Shown: one piece after another, positions 42,158 to 51,882 of the stretch
How the letters are laid out: the number at the start of each line of letters is the position of its first letter
Position numbering within the stretch: position 1 is the first letter of the stretch
From: Akkermansiaceae bacterium
Lineage (GTDB): Bacteria; Verrucomicrobiota; Verrucomicrobiia; Verrucomicrobiales; Akkermansiaceae
DNA: 64,000 bases
NCBI GenBank assembly: GCA_017798145.1
Contig: CP059069.1
Span: 4,077,226 to 4,141,225 of the forward strand
Reading direction: 5' to 3'
Program-made: the position numbers and the translations under genes
The notes under the pieces: model-generated
The model's input: the letters and a program-made list of their open reading frames with translations, nothing else
What the model was told of the DNA's origin: nothing
Database searches by the model: none

Positions 42158-43383
42158 ACATCACCCATACCATACGCTGCTGCGCCCTTTTGGCCGGCCT
42201 CGCAACAATGGCCTCCGCACAGCGCGGCAACGAAGAGGTGCCGCTGATGCGGTCCGACGAGAAGAAGACCGTGGATGGCCAGACGGATGCCTTCAACAAG
42301 GCGCTGGAATCCGTGGTCAGGGACGCAGCGGAATCGACTGTCCTCATTTGGGGAAGGGCGAACAACCCGCTTGAACTCGCCTACGGCACGGTCATCGGGG
42401 ACGGCACACAGGTTCTCACGAAATGGAGCCAGATCATGCCCTATGCGGATACCCTTTACCTCCAGGGAGGCAATGGCCAGGAGGCGAAGGCGGAGGTGGC
42501 CGGGATCTATACGGAGGAGGATCTCGCCTTGCTGACGGTCAGGGGAGCTGCCTTCACCCCCGCGAAGTTCTACGAAGCGCCCCTCACCCTGGGCCGTTTC
42601 CTCGCGGCCTCCCGCCCTTCCGGAAAACCGGGCGCCTTCGGGGTTGTCGGAGTGTTGGAAAGGAATTTGCGCGAGACCGACCAGGCTCACCTGGGCATCC
42701 TGGCGGACCAGAAGTACAGAGGCGAGGGTGTCCGCATCGCCGACGTCCAGCCGGAATACGGTGCAGCCGCTGCCGGTATCCAGGCCGGGGATGTCATACT
42801 GAAAATCGGTGATCGCGCGATCTCCGGCTTGCAGGAGCTCAAAAATGCGATGAGCGGGAAACGTCCGGGAGATACGATCAAGATCTTGGTGGACTCCGCC
42901 GGCAAGGAGCGCAGCATTGATGTGCGTCTCTCGAACCGTCCGGTGCTAGGCCAGTTTTCCGGAGACCGCCTCAACCAGATGGAGCGCATGGGCGGGGAGC
43001 CGAACCGTGTGCGCAGCGGCTTTTCCCGTGTCGTCCAGTCCGACATGCAGATCGAGGCAAACCGCGTCGGCGGCCCCGTCGCGGATCTCGATGGGCGCAT
43101 CGTCGGGATCACCATGGCGCGAGCGGATCGCACGCGCACCTACATCATGGGAAGCTCTGCGGTCATGGAAATGCTGAAGGGCAAAACCGATACCGTGGCC
43201 GAGGCGATGATCAAGATGGAGGAGGAGAGGCAACAGCTCGCCGAGCAGCGCCGCGCCATGATCCCGCAGCTCCGCGCCCAGGGCAAACCACGCGATGCAC
43301 AGCGCATGCGCAGGCACCTCGGCGACATGGAGCGCCTCATCGAGCGGATGAACCGCGAGATGGAGGAGCTGGGCGAGAGGTGA
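42154..43383 (+). CDS. Catalytically inactive HtrA-like protein with PDZ domain
   Basis: 409 residues with a signal peptide (LLAGLATMASA). The fold follows the upstream protease but the triad is broken: the His motif (TAAHVI in the neighbour) reads TKWSQI, the Asp is kept (EEDLALLTV), and the Ser motif GGDSGGPLF reads EANRVGGPVAD. A PDZ segment (VQPEYGAAAAGIQAGDVILK) sits in the middle, and the C-terminal 70 residues are a charged helix (MIKMEEERQQLAEQRRAM), unlike the active paralogue. The likely role is a pseudoprotease regulator or substrate tether for the protease. Overlaps it by ATGA. Confidence 0.85.
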   Translation: MNITHTIRCCALLAGLATMASAQRGNEEVPLMRSDEKKTVDGQTDAFNKALESVVRDAAESTVLIWGRANNPLELAYGTVIGDGTQVLTKWSQIMPYADTLYLQGGNGQEAKAEVAGIYTEEDLALLTVRGAAFTPAKFYEAPLTLGRFLAASRPSGKPGAFGVVGVLERNLRETDQAHLGILADQKYRGEGVRIADVQPEYGAAAAGIQAGDVILKIGDRAISGLQELKNAMSGKRPGDTIKILVDSAGKERSIDVRLSNRPVLGQFSGDRLNQMERMGGEPNRVRSGFSRVVQSDMQIEANRVGGPVADLDGRIVGITMARADRTRTYIMGSSAVMEMLKGKTDTVAEAMIKMEEERQQLAEQRRAMIPQLRAQGKPRDAQRMRRHLGDMERLIERMNREMEELGER

Positions 43384-43394
43384 CCCTGCCCCAG

Positions 43395-43411
43395 GCATGG
43401 CCTCGCCATGC
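43395..43411 (+). terminator. Hairpin after the HtrA-like pair
   Basis: GCATGGC-CTC-GCCATGC, 12 bp after the stop of the inactive paralogue: perfect 7-bp arms and a 3-nt loop. No T-run follows, so it may be a stabilising or Rho-assisted end rather than a typical intrinsic terminator. Confidence 0.4.
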
Positions 43412-43545
43412 GGGAGGCCGAATCCGATCGGAGCGAAATCCAACAAATGCGGAGCTTTCCGACGGATAGGCTTGGCAAGGGCGGGCGGGATATGCGAGAT
43501 AAGGACTGATAGCGATCCTACGGCGGCTCCCCCGCTTCCAAACAC

Positions 43546-45126
43546 ATGCCAAAATCACTCAAGACAACAAACCCGAGGATTCTCATCGTCACCCCGGAAA
43601 TTACGTATCTTCCGGCCGGCATGGGGAACATGGCGCAGAGGATGTCCGCCAAGGCCGGCGGGCTGGCCGATGTGTCCGCATCGCTCGTATCCGCGCTTTT
43701 TAACCTCGGTGCCGATGTGCATGTGGCGATGCCGAACTACCGCAAGCTCTTCCAGGGCGATGTCTTCAACCTCCATGAGAAGGAGCTGAAAAAATACCAC
43801 GAGGTGCTTCCCGAGGCGCACATCCACCTCGCGGAAGACCGCATTTTCTACTACCGGGACCGCGTTTACAGCAATCATTCCGATGAGGCGATGCGCATCG
43901 CTCTGGTGTTCCAGCGGGAGGTGATCAACCACATCGTGCCCAAGGCGCGTCCCGACCTGATCCACTGCAACGACTGGATGACCGCGCTCATCCCGGCCAT
44001 GGCGAAGCGGCGCGGGATCAAGAGCCTGTTCACCGTTCACAACATCCACACCAGGCAGGTGAGCCTGGAGCAGGCGGAGGGCACCGGGATCGATGCCGCG
44101 GAGTTCTGGATGAACCTGTATTTCTCCGCGAACCCCGGCGGATACGACCATGCCCGCTCCCACGTGCCGGTTGATCTGCTGACCTCCGGGATCTTCGCCT
44201 CGCATTTCATCAACACCGTCAGCCCGCGCTTCCTATGGGAGATCGTGGAGGGCTGGCATCCCGTGGTGCCATGGTCGGTGCGCGAGGAAATCCGCAACAA
44301 ATATCACGCCGGCTGCGCCTCCGGCATCCTTAACGCGCCGGATGCCTCCTACAGCCCGAAGACCGATGATTCCCTCGTCCGCAACTTCACGCACAAGGAC
44401 TTCTGGGATGCGAAGCGGGAGAACAAGCTCGCCCTACAGCACGAGCTGGGACTGGATCAGAATCCGGACGCTCCGCTCTTCTTCTGGCCATCCCGCCTGG
44501 ATCCCGTCCAAAAGGGGCCGCAGCTTGTCACCGATATCCTGGTGAAAACCGTTTCCGATTACTGGGACCGCGGCCTGCAGATCGCAGTGATCGCCAACGG
44601 GCCGCATGAGGTGCATTTCAAGCAGATCATCAAGGATTTCAACCTGGGGAACCGCGTTGCCATCGTGGATTTCAATGAACGCCAGTCGCGCTTGGCCTAT
44701 GCGGCCTCGGATTTCATGCTGATGCCTTCGTTGTTCGAGCCGTGCGGGCTGCCGCAGATGACCGCGCCGCTCTACGGATCCCTCCCTGTGGTGCACGGCA
44801 CCGGCGGGCTTTACGACACGATACGGCCCATAGATGTGCAGAACTCGACGGGCAACGGCTTCCGCTTCGACAATTACGATGCCGGTGCGCTGCGCTGGGG
44901 TGTGGATCGTGCGATGGAATTCCATGCGCTGCCCTTCGAGATCAGGGAGCCTCAGATCCGCCGAGTGATGAAGGAGAGCAAGAAGGAATTCAGCCACGAG
45001 GAGGTGGCTCGGCGTTACATCGAGATCTACGAGCAGATGCTTGCCCGCCCGCTCGTCGAGCAGGAGGCGGGTGAGGAGTTCAAGGGGCTGACGGCCGCGA
45101 ATTACTCGTTCCTTCCCAGTTCGTAG
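43546..45126 (+). CDS. glgA: Glycogen synthase (ADP-glucose type, GT5)
   Basis: 526 residues. Transfers glucose from ADP-glucose to glycogen chains. The GT5 motif KAGGLADVSASLVSAL appears early (normally KTGGLADV), with an unusual extra segment LPAGMGNMAQRMSA in front of it. C-terminal GT-B features are FFWPSRLDPVQKGPQLV and LMPSLFEPCGLPQMTA, containing the conserved glutamate, then GTGGLYDTI. The start at 43546 gives MPKSLKTTNPRILIVTPE, a typical opening strand. It stands alone; 163 bp separates it from the protease pair. Confidence 0.93.
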   Translation: MPKSLKTTNPRILIVTPEITYLPAGMGNMAQRMSAKAGGLADVSASLVSALFNLGADVHVAMPNYRKLFQGDVFNLHEKELKKYHEVLPEAHIHLAEDRIFYYRDRVYSNHSDEAMRIALVFQREVINHIVPKARPDLIHCNDWMTALIPAMAKRRGIKSLFTVHNIHTRQVSLEQAEGTGIDAAEFWMNLYFSANPGGYDHARSHVPVDLLTSGIFASHFINTVSPRFLWEIVEGWHPVVPWSVREEIRNKYHAGCASGILNAPDASYSPKTDDSLVRNFTHKDFWDAKRENKLALQHELGLDQNPDAPLFFWPSRLDPVQKGPQLVTDILVKTVSDYWDRGLQIAVIANGPHEVHFKQIIKDFNLGNRVAIVDFNERQSRLAYAASDFMLMPSLFEPCGLPQMTAPLYGSLPVVHGTGGLYDTIRPIDVQNSTGNGFRFDNYDAGALRWGVDRAMEFHALPFEIREPQIRRVMKESKKEFSHEEVARRYIEIYEQMLARPLVEQEAGEEFKGLTAANYSFLPSS

Positions 45127-45132
45127 GAGGGC

Positions 45133-45798
45133 CTATCTTGCCCTGGTGATCAGCGAGCCGGGGACTTCGATCACCTCATCCCTGTGGCTTACGAAAAACC
45201 TGTCCCCCTTTCCGGGGTGGACGATGTGGCCGCCGGTGAAACTCCCGAAGGCTGGCAGTGTCAGGCGGTTTCCCGATAGGTGGAAGCAGGGCAGGCGCAG
45301 CGATGTTTTCCGCCCGTCCGGGATGCGCAGCACGGGGTGGATGTGGCCGCAGGCGGTGGGCATGCCATGCACCGCATCCTCCGGGCTGTGGACGATGCGG
45401 ATACCGCACAGATCAAGGTGATCGGATGTGCCGATGCTGGTGGGAAGCCCGCGAATCCTGCGGTCATGGTTCCCGGTTACGAGTGAAAAGGGGATTCCGA
45501 TCTCTTGGGTGAAATCGGCAAGTTCCTCCATCAGCGAGGAGTTGGCTCCGGCGGGGGCGTGGAAGAGATCGCCGGCGATGACGAGCTGGTCCGGGCGGTG
45601 CACGCGGATGAGCTTGGCGAGGCGGGCGAGATCGCGGGCGGTGTCACCCTCCGGAACAGGCAGTCCGTTGGCGCGGAAGGCGGCGGATTTCCCAAGGTGG
45701 ATATCGGCTGCAACAAGATGCGTGCGCTCGCCGAGCACCAGAAGTGCGCTATCGGGCAGGAGCTTCAGTGGGACGGGTGCGAAACTTTCGATAAGCAT
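45133..45798 (-). CDS. Metallophosphoesterase (PdeM-like)
   Basis: 221 residues, calcineurin-fold: DIHLGKSAAFR (normally DxHxG), GDLFHAPAG, TGNHDRR and CGHIHPVL give the metal-binding sets. The small size and lack of extra domains match the ligase-associated DNA-damage-response endonuclease PdeM, usually next to a helicase and ligase; neither is present here, so an uncharacterised phosphodiesterase is equally possible. It ends 6 bp from the convergent glgA stop. Downstream of the esterase gene on the same strand (13 bp), so the two may be co-transcribed. Confidence 0.8.
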   Translation of the reverse strand: MLIESFAPVPLKLLPDSALLVLGERTHLVAADIHLGKSAAFRANGLPVPEGDTARDLARLAKLIRVHRPDQLVIAGDLFHAPAGANSSLMEELADFTQEIGIPFSLVTGNHDRRIRGLPTSIGTSDHLDLCGIRIVHSPEDAVHGMPTACGHIHPVLRIPDGRKTSLRLPCFHLSGNRLTLPAFGSFTGGHIVHPGKGDRFFVSHRDEVIEVPGSLITRAR

Positions 45799-45810
45799 GG
45801 CGTCCTGTGT

Positions 45811-47409
45811 TTACCGGCGGTTGGCGGGTTTGCCCTCCTCCTCCAGGTGAAGCAAAAGGATGCGGCGGATCTCATCGGATGCCGCCGGATGGTTCGGCAC
45901 CCCATGGTTTGAGGGCACGATGAGCTCAGAGGCGACCGGGCTGACCCGCGACGACCAGTAAGGCACCACGCCGTCGCTGCTTTCAGGCGTGTCTCCCTGG
46001 CCCTTGTCGCCGATGATGGAGTGGAATGCCATCCCTGCGGGTAGGGGCATCCGTTCCAAGGCCCGGAAGCCGCGGCTGTTTGGCGAGAGGCTGCTGATCG
46101 CGGTCGGCGGGCGTAAGGTCTCGGACTCCGCGCTGCCGTCAAGGGAGCTTCCGAGGCCTTGCGCGGTCGCATCAAGTATGCCGATCGTGAGGGTCTTCGG
46201 CAGCCGGATCAGGTTGGAAATGAGTGCCGTCCCCCTGAAGTTGGCCATCGGGCTGCCGCGGTGCGGGACGGCCATGAAGACGATCCGTTTCGGATCGGCG
46301 TAGGGCTTGTAGAGCAAACCTTCCCGGATCAGTTCACGGGTTGTGGCACTGCTTTCCAGCTGGTCGAAGGGTGTGCTGAAGTGGGCGTCGTAGAGAGCCG
46401 TGCCGGGATCGGTGACCGCCGTCCGCGTGAGAAGCCCGCCCATGGAGTGGGTCAGGACCACCATCTTTTCCAGGTTCCTGTCGTCGCCCTGGGAGCGTGC
46501 GTATGAGGATGCCTCCTCCATGTTCTGGCGGAATTTCATGGCGTTGTAGAGCCAGGGGGTGCCGGTGGGGTAGTTGTAGAGCCAGATCTGGTAATTTTCC
46601 CTGAACCATGGCTCGGGCGAGAGGTCGTTGATGATATCGCGGTAGGCTTCCGGGCTCGATACCAGGCCGTGCACCATCACCAAGGGGATCTTGTCGGTGG
46701 TGTAAGGTTCGAGGAAATAGAGCCCCGTTTCCTTGGCAAAGCGCTCCGGGATGATGACGTTCTGGATGCGGAGGTTGTCGAGTTCACACATGTACCAGAA
46801 GAAATCCACGGGTGCGGTCCAGTCCGCCGCGAGGTGGTGGGTGTTCCTTCCGACCCTGTAATCGTCCTGCACCCAGCGCTTGGGGAAACGCCATTCGGGA
46901 ACCGGTTTTCCGAAATCGAGCATGACCGTGAGGTTCCGCGGCTGTCCGTTGGGCGGATAGAACTTCGGACGCTCGACCCCGACCGGGGTTGTTGCCGTCC
47001 AGGCAACGGCAGGGATTCCCAAACCGTCGGTATAGTTGTGGCGATCCTTGGTGCGGATTTTCACCTTCGAGGCGGGGAAAAGCGCATCGACACGGGCAAG
47101 ATCCTCATTGAGCCGGCCGGGCTTGGAAATGACGGTTCCGATTTTCGACGCCCGGGAATTCCAGTCGCCTCCACCGCAGCGGAGCTTGTCGAACAGAACG
47201 CCCACGGATTTGTTGTAGCTCTCCTGCGCCAGATGCCACTCCTCCTTTTTTCCGGGATCGGCAAGGATCGCCCAGTTGCGCCGCGCGTTCTCGAGCACTT
47301 CGTCGGCATTCCCGCGCGAGGCGATGGGAAGCATCCTGCAGGTTGGCGGCTGGGGTGAGCCGCAATTGAAGAGAAGGACAAGCGGGAGGAGAAAAACAAT
47401 GGAACGCAT
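45811..47409 (-). CDS. Lipoprotein alpha/beta-hydrolase (esterase-like)
   Basis: 532 residues. Lipoprotein signal with lipobox LLFNC at residues 13-17. The hydrolase fold occupies the second half: the oxyanion region PLVMVHGLVSSPEAY, nucleophile elbow THSMGG (usually GHSMGG), acid in SSDGVVPYWSS and His in SNHGVPNHP give a plausible catalytic triad. The first 200 residues are unlike standard lipases, with many Lys/Arg and Asp. Probably a cell-envelope esterase or lipase; the substrate is unknown. Adjacent to, and on the same strand as, the metallophosphoesterase. Confidence 0.82.
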   Translation of the reverse strand: MRSIVFLLPLVLLFNCGSPQPPTCRMLPIASRGNADEVLENARRNWAILADPGKKEEWHLAQESYNKSVGVLFDKLRCGGGDWNSRASKIGTVISKPGRLNEDLARVDALFPASKVKIRTKDRHNYTDGLGIPAVAWTATTPVGVERPKFYPPNGQPRNLTVMLDFGKPVPEWRFPKRWVQDDYRVGRNTHHLAADWTAPVDFFWYMCELDNLRIQNVIIPERFAKETGLYFLEPYTTDKIPLVMVHGLVSSPEAYRDIINDLSPEPWFRENYQIWLYNYPTGTPWLYNAMKFRQNMEEASSYARSQGDDRNLEKMVVLTHSMGGLLTRTAVTDPGTALYDAHFSTPFDQLESSATTRELIREGLLYKPYADPKRIVFMAVPHRGSPMANFRGTALISNLIRLPKTLTIGILDATAQGLGSSLDGSAESETLRPPTAISSLSPNSRGFRALERMPLPAGMAFHSIIGDKGQGDTPESSDGVVPYWSSRVSPVASELIVPSNHGVPNHPAASDEIRRILLLHLEEEGKPANRR

Positions 47410-47459
47410 ACGAACTGCGCCCTACGTAATCCATCAGTCTGGATGGAACAAGAGGTTCC

Positions 47460-50051
47460 TCAAGGACTGTAAAGCACCCGGAAGCGGCCGAAATGGGCGG
47501 GAGGCGGCGAGGGAATGTCGTAGCGGTAGGTTGTGCGCTGGTAATTGGCGTTGAAAGGGTTGCTCGTTACGGTGATCCCCGCCGGCGGCGCTCCGAAAAC
47601 CAGGTTTGTGGCCGCCTCCAGGCGGTAGTCGATCACATCCGCCCCGATGCGCTGAATGGTTTCCGCCACGAAAGCGCGGTTCGATCCGTTGACCTCGACA
47701 CGGAACACCGGCAGTCCCTTGGTTGCCGTCGCGAAATTCCCGATCACCGCGCTGTCGGCAAGGTTCGGATTCATGTTGAATGCGTATTCCTCGTAGTTGG
47801 ATACGCCGTCGAGATCGGGATCCTCGAAAGGTTCCGTGTCGGTCCCGGTCAGTCCGAACGACTCGGCGTATGCCTGCACCGCAGCCGCTCCCTGCGCCCA
47901 CAGGATATGGTCGCCCGCTTGGCTGGCCACGAAGATGTCCATATCGCCGTCGCCGTTGAAGTCCGCCGCGATGACGGCCTCGGTTGTTTGGCTCCCGTAT
48001 GTCGGTGTCTCAAGGACAAAGGACCCGGAGCCGTCGTTCGTCCATAGCTGATCCGGATTGGAGAAAAAGCCCCTGCCGAACCAGAGGTCGAGATCGGTAT
48101 CCCCTTCGAGGTCGAATGCCGCAGCGGAAGTGGTGTTGTTGCCTGTGAAGACCTGCGCGGACTCCGTGAAGGTGCCGGAGCCGCTGTTCGTGTAGAGTTT
48201 GCTGCCTCCGGAAGAGTTCGCGCAGAGGACGTCGAGCCCCGGGCTGCCATCGAAATCCCCTAGCAGGACGGCGCGGGTATTGCCGGTGCCGAGCGACTGC
48301 CCGCTGTCGGTGAAATTCCCGGTGCCATCCCCGAACCAGATGGTCGTCGGGAGATCAATGCTGCCGACAACGATATCCACGTGCGCGTCGTTGTTGATCA
48401 GCCCGACCGCGATCCCGCGCGTGTTCCCGGTGCCGAGCGCATCGTATGGGGTGAATGTGCCGGTGCCGTCGTTGCGGTAGATGCGGTTCTGCCCCGCGCC
48501 AAATCCGTATGGCGCGTTGCCCACGATCGCATCCAGGTCATTGTCTCCGTCGACGTCCGCGATGGCCACGCAACCGCCGTTTTCCGCGCCGATCAGCTGC
48601 GGGCTCATGGTGAATCTCCCGGTGCCGTCGTTGAACCACACCCGATCCGCAAGATCCGCGTTTCCTCCCCTGGGATTGTTCACGACAAGCAGGTCGATGA
48701 AATTGTCCCCATTGAAATCACCCGCGCCGATGGCTCCGTTGTTGTTCCCGAACCCGTTGGGGAGGGGGTTTGGAGTGTCCCTGAATTGGCCGGCTCCGTT
48801 GTTCCGGAGGATGCGCACGATCCCCCCTCCGTTGCCCATTGCGATATCGATGTCGTTGTCACCATCGAAGTCACCCTGCGCCAGGCAGGATGCGCTGCTG
48901 CTGCCGAATCTCTGCCCGCTGTCCTTGATCGGGCCGCCCTGGTTGACGGGCACCCGGTTCCAGAGCTCGCTGGGGTAGCCGTTGATCGCGAGGAAAAAGT
49001 CGGTGTCGTTGTCCCCATCGAAATCCGCCGCCTCGATATCGATCGCGTTGTTGATGCCGAGGGTGACGGGTGCCAGCGTGAACGTCCCCGTGCCGTCGTT
49101 GCGCCAGACCTCGTTGGGCTGGGTGGTGTTGTTCCCCACCACCGCATCGATGTCCGAATCATTGTCCAAATCCGTCAGGACCACGCAGAACGAATAGCCG
49201 TCGCCGAGGCTCTGTCCGCTGTTCGTGAACGTTCCGTTGCCATCGTTGAACCACACCTCGTTGTCGTCGGCGAAGGGCGGATTGAAACCGTCGGCCACGA
49301 ACGCGTCCGGAAAGGTGTCGCCGTTCAGGTCTGCGAACTGGATGTCAAAGGTGGTGCCGCCTCCGAGCTGCGTCGCGCTCAGCGTGAAGACACCGCTGCC
49401 ATTGTTGATCCAGAGCTTGTTCTGGCCGTTGATCGAAAGGGCGATGTCCGGAAACGTGTCTCCGTTGACATCGAACACCGTGGACGACTGCGCAAAGGCG
49501 CTGCCCAATTGCTGTCCGCTGTCCGTGAAAACGCCGTTGCCGTCGTTGAGCCAGACCTCGGTGTAGATCACCGTGCTGCCGCTCATCGGGCTGTTTGCCG
49601 GAAGCACGACATCCAGATCGTTGTCCCCGTCGAGATCGGCAAGCGAGACCGCCACCCGCGAGTAGCTCCCGCTGATCGACTGCCCGCTGTCCGAGAAATT
49701 CCCGCTCCCGTCATTGAGCCACACCTTGCAAGGGCCCAGGTGGGTGGCGAGGAAAAGATCGGGATCCCCGTCGCCATCCAGATCGCCCAGCTGGGCGGCA
49801 CCTGCAGCGGGAAGGGGGGCGGCGGTGGGGCTTTGTGTGAAGACGCCGCTGCCGTCATTCAGGAGGACTGTCCCTTCGTCGACGAGATGGATCAGGCAGA
49901 CATCGAGATCGCCGTCATCGTCAACGTCGGCGGAGGTTGAGTCGATTGCAGTTGTGCCCTTGATTTTCTCCGCCCATGCGACCTGGAATTCCGCAAGGGC
50001 GGCGAGGCTGGCGATCAGGGAGAGGCCTGTTAGGAGGATTGGTGTCTTCAT
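47460..50051 (-). CDS. Secreted FG-GAP/VCBS repeat protein
   Basis: 863 residues. A signal peptide (about 1-20) precedes 13 or so repeats of about 55 residues, each containing a calcium loop DxDxDxDxD (DVDDDGDLDVCL, DLDGDGDPDLFL, DLDGDNDLDVVL) and WFNDGTGxF-like strands, forming integrin-like beta-propeller(s). After residue 725, FEDPDLDGVSNYEEYAF and a beta-rich C-terminal domain, often seen at the end of verrucomicrobial secreted proteins, complete the chain. Likely an exported adhesion or sugar-binding protein needing Ca2+. The repeats are at protein level, not a CRISPR. The start at 50051 was set by the signal peptide. Confidence 0.9.
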   Translation of the reverse strand: MKTPILLTGLSLIASLAALAEFQVAWAEKIKGTTAIDSTSADVDDDGDLDVCLIHLVDEGTVLLNDGSGVFTQSPTAAPLPAAGAAQLGDLDGDGDPDLFLATHLGPCKVWLNDGSGNFSDSGQSISGSYSRVAVSLADLDGDNDLDVVLPANSPMSGSTVIYTEVWLNDGNGVFTDSGQQLGSAFAQSSTVFDVNGDTFPDIALSINGQNKLWINNGSGVFTLSATQLGGGTTFDIQFADLNGDTFPDAFVADGFNPPFADDNEVWFNDGNGTFTNSGQSLGDGYSFCVVLTDLDNDSDIDAVVGNNTTQPNEVWRNDGTGTFTLAPVTLGINNAIDIEAADFDGDNDTDFFLAINGYPSELWNRVPVNQGGPIKDSGQRFGSSSASCLAQGDFDGDNDIDIAMGNGGGIVRILRNNGAGQFRDTPNPLPNGFGNNNGAIGAGDFNGDNFIDLLVVNNPRGGNADLADRVWFNDGTGRFTMSPQLIGAENGGCVAIADVDGDNDLDAIVGNAPYGFGAGQNRIYRNDGTGTFTPYDALGTGNTRGIAVGLINNDAHVDIVVGSIDLPTTIWFGDGTGNFTDSGQSLGTGNTRAVLLGDFDGSPGLDVLCANSSGGSKLYTNSGSGTFTESAQVFTGNNTTSAAAFDLEGDTDLDLWFGRGFFSNPDQLWTNDGSGSFVLETPTYGSQTTEAVIAADFNGDGDMDIFVASQAGDHILWAQGAAAVQAYAESFGLTGTDTEPFEDPDLDGVSNYEEYAFNMNPNLADSAVIGNFATATKGLPVFRVEVNGSNRAFVAETIQRIGADVIDYRLEAATNLVFGAPPAGITVTSNPFNANYQRTTYRYDIPSPPPAHFGRFRVLYSP

Positions 50052-50210
50052 GGGGAATCGTCTTCGTTGGGGATTGATTGGGAGGGGCGGAAAAATGCAA
50101 TTTCTCCATTACAACATGCACGCAGTGCGGGTCAATCATGAAGCCACCCCGTTTTCCCGTGCATTTGGTGTCGCATCCCTGCCCTGCGGGTGGTTTGTTC
50201 GCTGCGAGAC

Positions 50211-51839
50211 ATGAAAGTCGGCATTGCACAGATCAACGCGGTGGTGGGGGATTTCCCGGGGAATGCGAAACGCATCCTGGCGGCCTACAGGGAATGCCTG
50301 GAAAAAGGTGCGGAACTCGTGGTCACGCCTGAAATGAGTCTCGTCGGATATCCACCGCGCGACCTTGTGTTCAAATCACAGTTCGTCCCCAAGTGCCTGC
50401 AGGCACTCGACTACCTGGCCGATGAGATCAAGGATGTGCCTCTGCTCGTCGGCTATGTCGATCACCACGAAGGGAAAGTCGGCAAGCCTTATCGAAACGC
50501 CGCCGCATGGCTGGAGAAGGGCGGGATCAAGGCGAAGTTCTGGAAAACCCTGCTGCCGACCTACGACGTCTTCGACGAGCGCCGCTACTTTGAGCCGGGC
50601 GAGTTTTGCGAGCCGTTCACCTGGCAGGGGAAGCGCATCGGCGTAACGATCTGCGAGGACATCTGGACGGAGGACTACCTGCAGCGCCCGTTTTACGACC
50701 GCGATCCGGTCGAGGAACTCACCGCCAGGGGTGTCGATCTGCTGATCAATCTGAGTGCTTCGCCATTTCATCTCGGAAAGCCGGAGAACCGCCGGAAGAT
50801 GCTCGGCGATGTTGCGCGCGAGGCCGCCGTCCCTGTGGTCTATTGCAATTCCCTCGGTGGCAACGACCAACTCGTCTTCGATGGTCACTCGATGGTCGTG
50901 GATGCATCGGGAAATGTCGTTTCACAGTTCGCCGGTTTCGCGGATGAGTGCCGGGTGGTCGATCCCTTCTCTGCCGGTGGGATCGAAGTCCTCAAGACCT
51001 GTGACTCCCAACAGCTCTACGACGCCCTCGTGCTCGGCCTCCGCGATTACACCTCGAAATGTGGTTTTTCCACTGTCTGCCTCGGCCTCAGCGGCGGGAT
51101 CGACTCCGCCCTCACCGCCGTCATCGCCGCAGATGCGCTGGGGCCGGAAAATGTGCGCGGCCTGACCATGCCCAGCCCATACTCATCCCGGGGCAGCGTG
51201 GAGGATTCCTTCGCACTCGCGGAAATGATCGGCATCCGCTGCGATGAGGTCTCCATCTCCGCCGCATTCGATGCGGTGAAGCATTCCATGGCACCCATTT
51301 TCGAGGGCAAGGCCGAGGATGTGACCGAGGAAAACATGCAGGCTCGCCTGCGCGGGCTTTTCCTCATGGCGCTCTCCAACAAGGACAACCACCTCCTCCT
51401 CACCACAGGCAACAAGAGCGAGCTCGCCGTCGGCTACTGCACGATCTACGGCGACATGTGCGGAGGGCTCGCCGCCATTTCCGACCTCCCCAAGACCAAG
51501 GTCTTCGAGGTGGCGAAATGGGTGAACCGCAATGGTGAGCGCATCCCCTGGAACACGATCAACAAGCCCCCCAGCGCCGAGCTCCGCCCCGACCAGAAAG
51601 ACCAGGACACCCTTCCGGAATACGATGTCCTCGATGCCATCCTCGAACTCTACGTCGAGCAACACCTTGGCGCGGAAGAGATCGTCGAGCGCGGCTTCGA
51701 GGAGGCCATGGTTCGCTGGATCCAGCGCCGCGTCGATCTGAACGAGTGGAAACGCCAGCAGGCCGCGCCGGGTATCCGCGTCACCACCAAGGCCTTCGGC
51801 ATGGGCCGGCGCATGCCCATCGTGCAGAGGTTTCTGTGA
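50211..51839 (+). CDS. nadE: Glutamine-dependent NAD+ synthetase
   Basis: 542 residues. Final step of NAD biosynthesis: amidates deamido-NAD with ammonia from the N-terminal glutaminase domain. The nitrilase triad is TPEMSLVGYPP (Glu at about 41), the lysine in FWKTLLPTYDVFDE and cysteine in GVTICEDIW. The synthetase half has the P-loop LGLSGGIDSALTAV and GNKSELAVGYCTIYGD. MKVGIAQINAVVGDF at 50211 is the expected start; an in-frame ATG upstream at 50190 does not fit. A typical two-domain length, so no separate glutaminase is needed. Confidence 0.96.
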   Translation: MKVGIAQINAVVGDFPGNAKRILAAYRECLEKGAELVVTPEMSLVGYPPRDLVFKSQFVPKCLQALDYLADEIKDVPLLVGYVDHHEGKVGKPYRNAAAWLEKGGIKAKFWKTLLPTYDVFDERRYFEPGEFCEPFTWQGKRIGVTICEDIWTEDYLQRPFYDRDPVEELTARGVDLLINLSASPFHLGKPENRRKMLGDVAREAAVPVVYCNSLGGNDQLVFDGHSMVVDASGNVVSQFAGFADECRVVDPFSAGGIEVLKTCDSQQLYDALVLGLRDYTSKCGFSTVCLGLSGGIDSALTAVIAADALGPENVRGLTMPSPYSSRGSVEDSFALAEMIGIRCDEVSISAAFDAVKHSMAPIFEGKAEDVTEENMQARLRGLFLMALSNKDNHLLLTTGNKSELAVGYCTIYGDMCGGLAAISDLPKTKVFEVAKWVNRNGERIPWNTINKPPSAELRPDQKDQDTLPEYDVLDAILELYVEQHLGAEEIVERGFEEAMVRWIQRRVDLNEWKRQQAAPGIRVTTKAFGMGRRMPIVQRFL

Positions 51840-51882
51840 AGCGGGTTGCAAATCCCGGGCCAGCCCCTACCTTGCGCCCAAC

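Noticed and set aside
45133-45798. Ligase-associated DNA repair cluster
   Set aside because: The phosphoesterase resembles PdeM, but the helicase, ligase and exonuclease genes that define the cluster are absent.
47460-50051. Many evenly spaced similar segments that could be taken for a repeat array
   Set aside because: The similarity is at protein level (FG-GAP calcium loops), with variable DNA sequence and no spacer/direct-repeat pattern, so it is not a CRISPR array.
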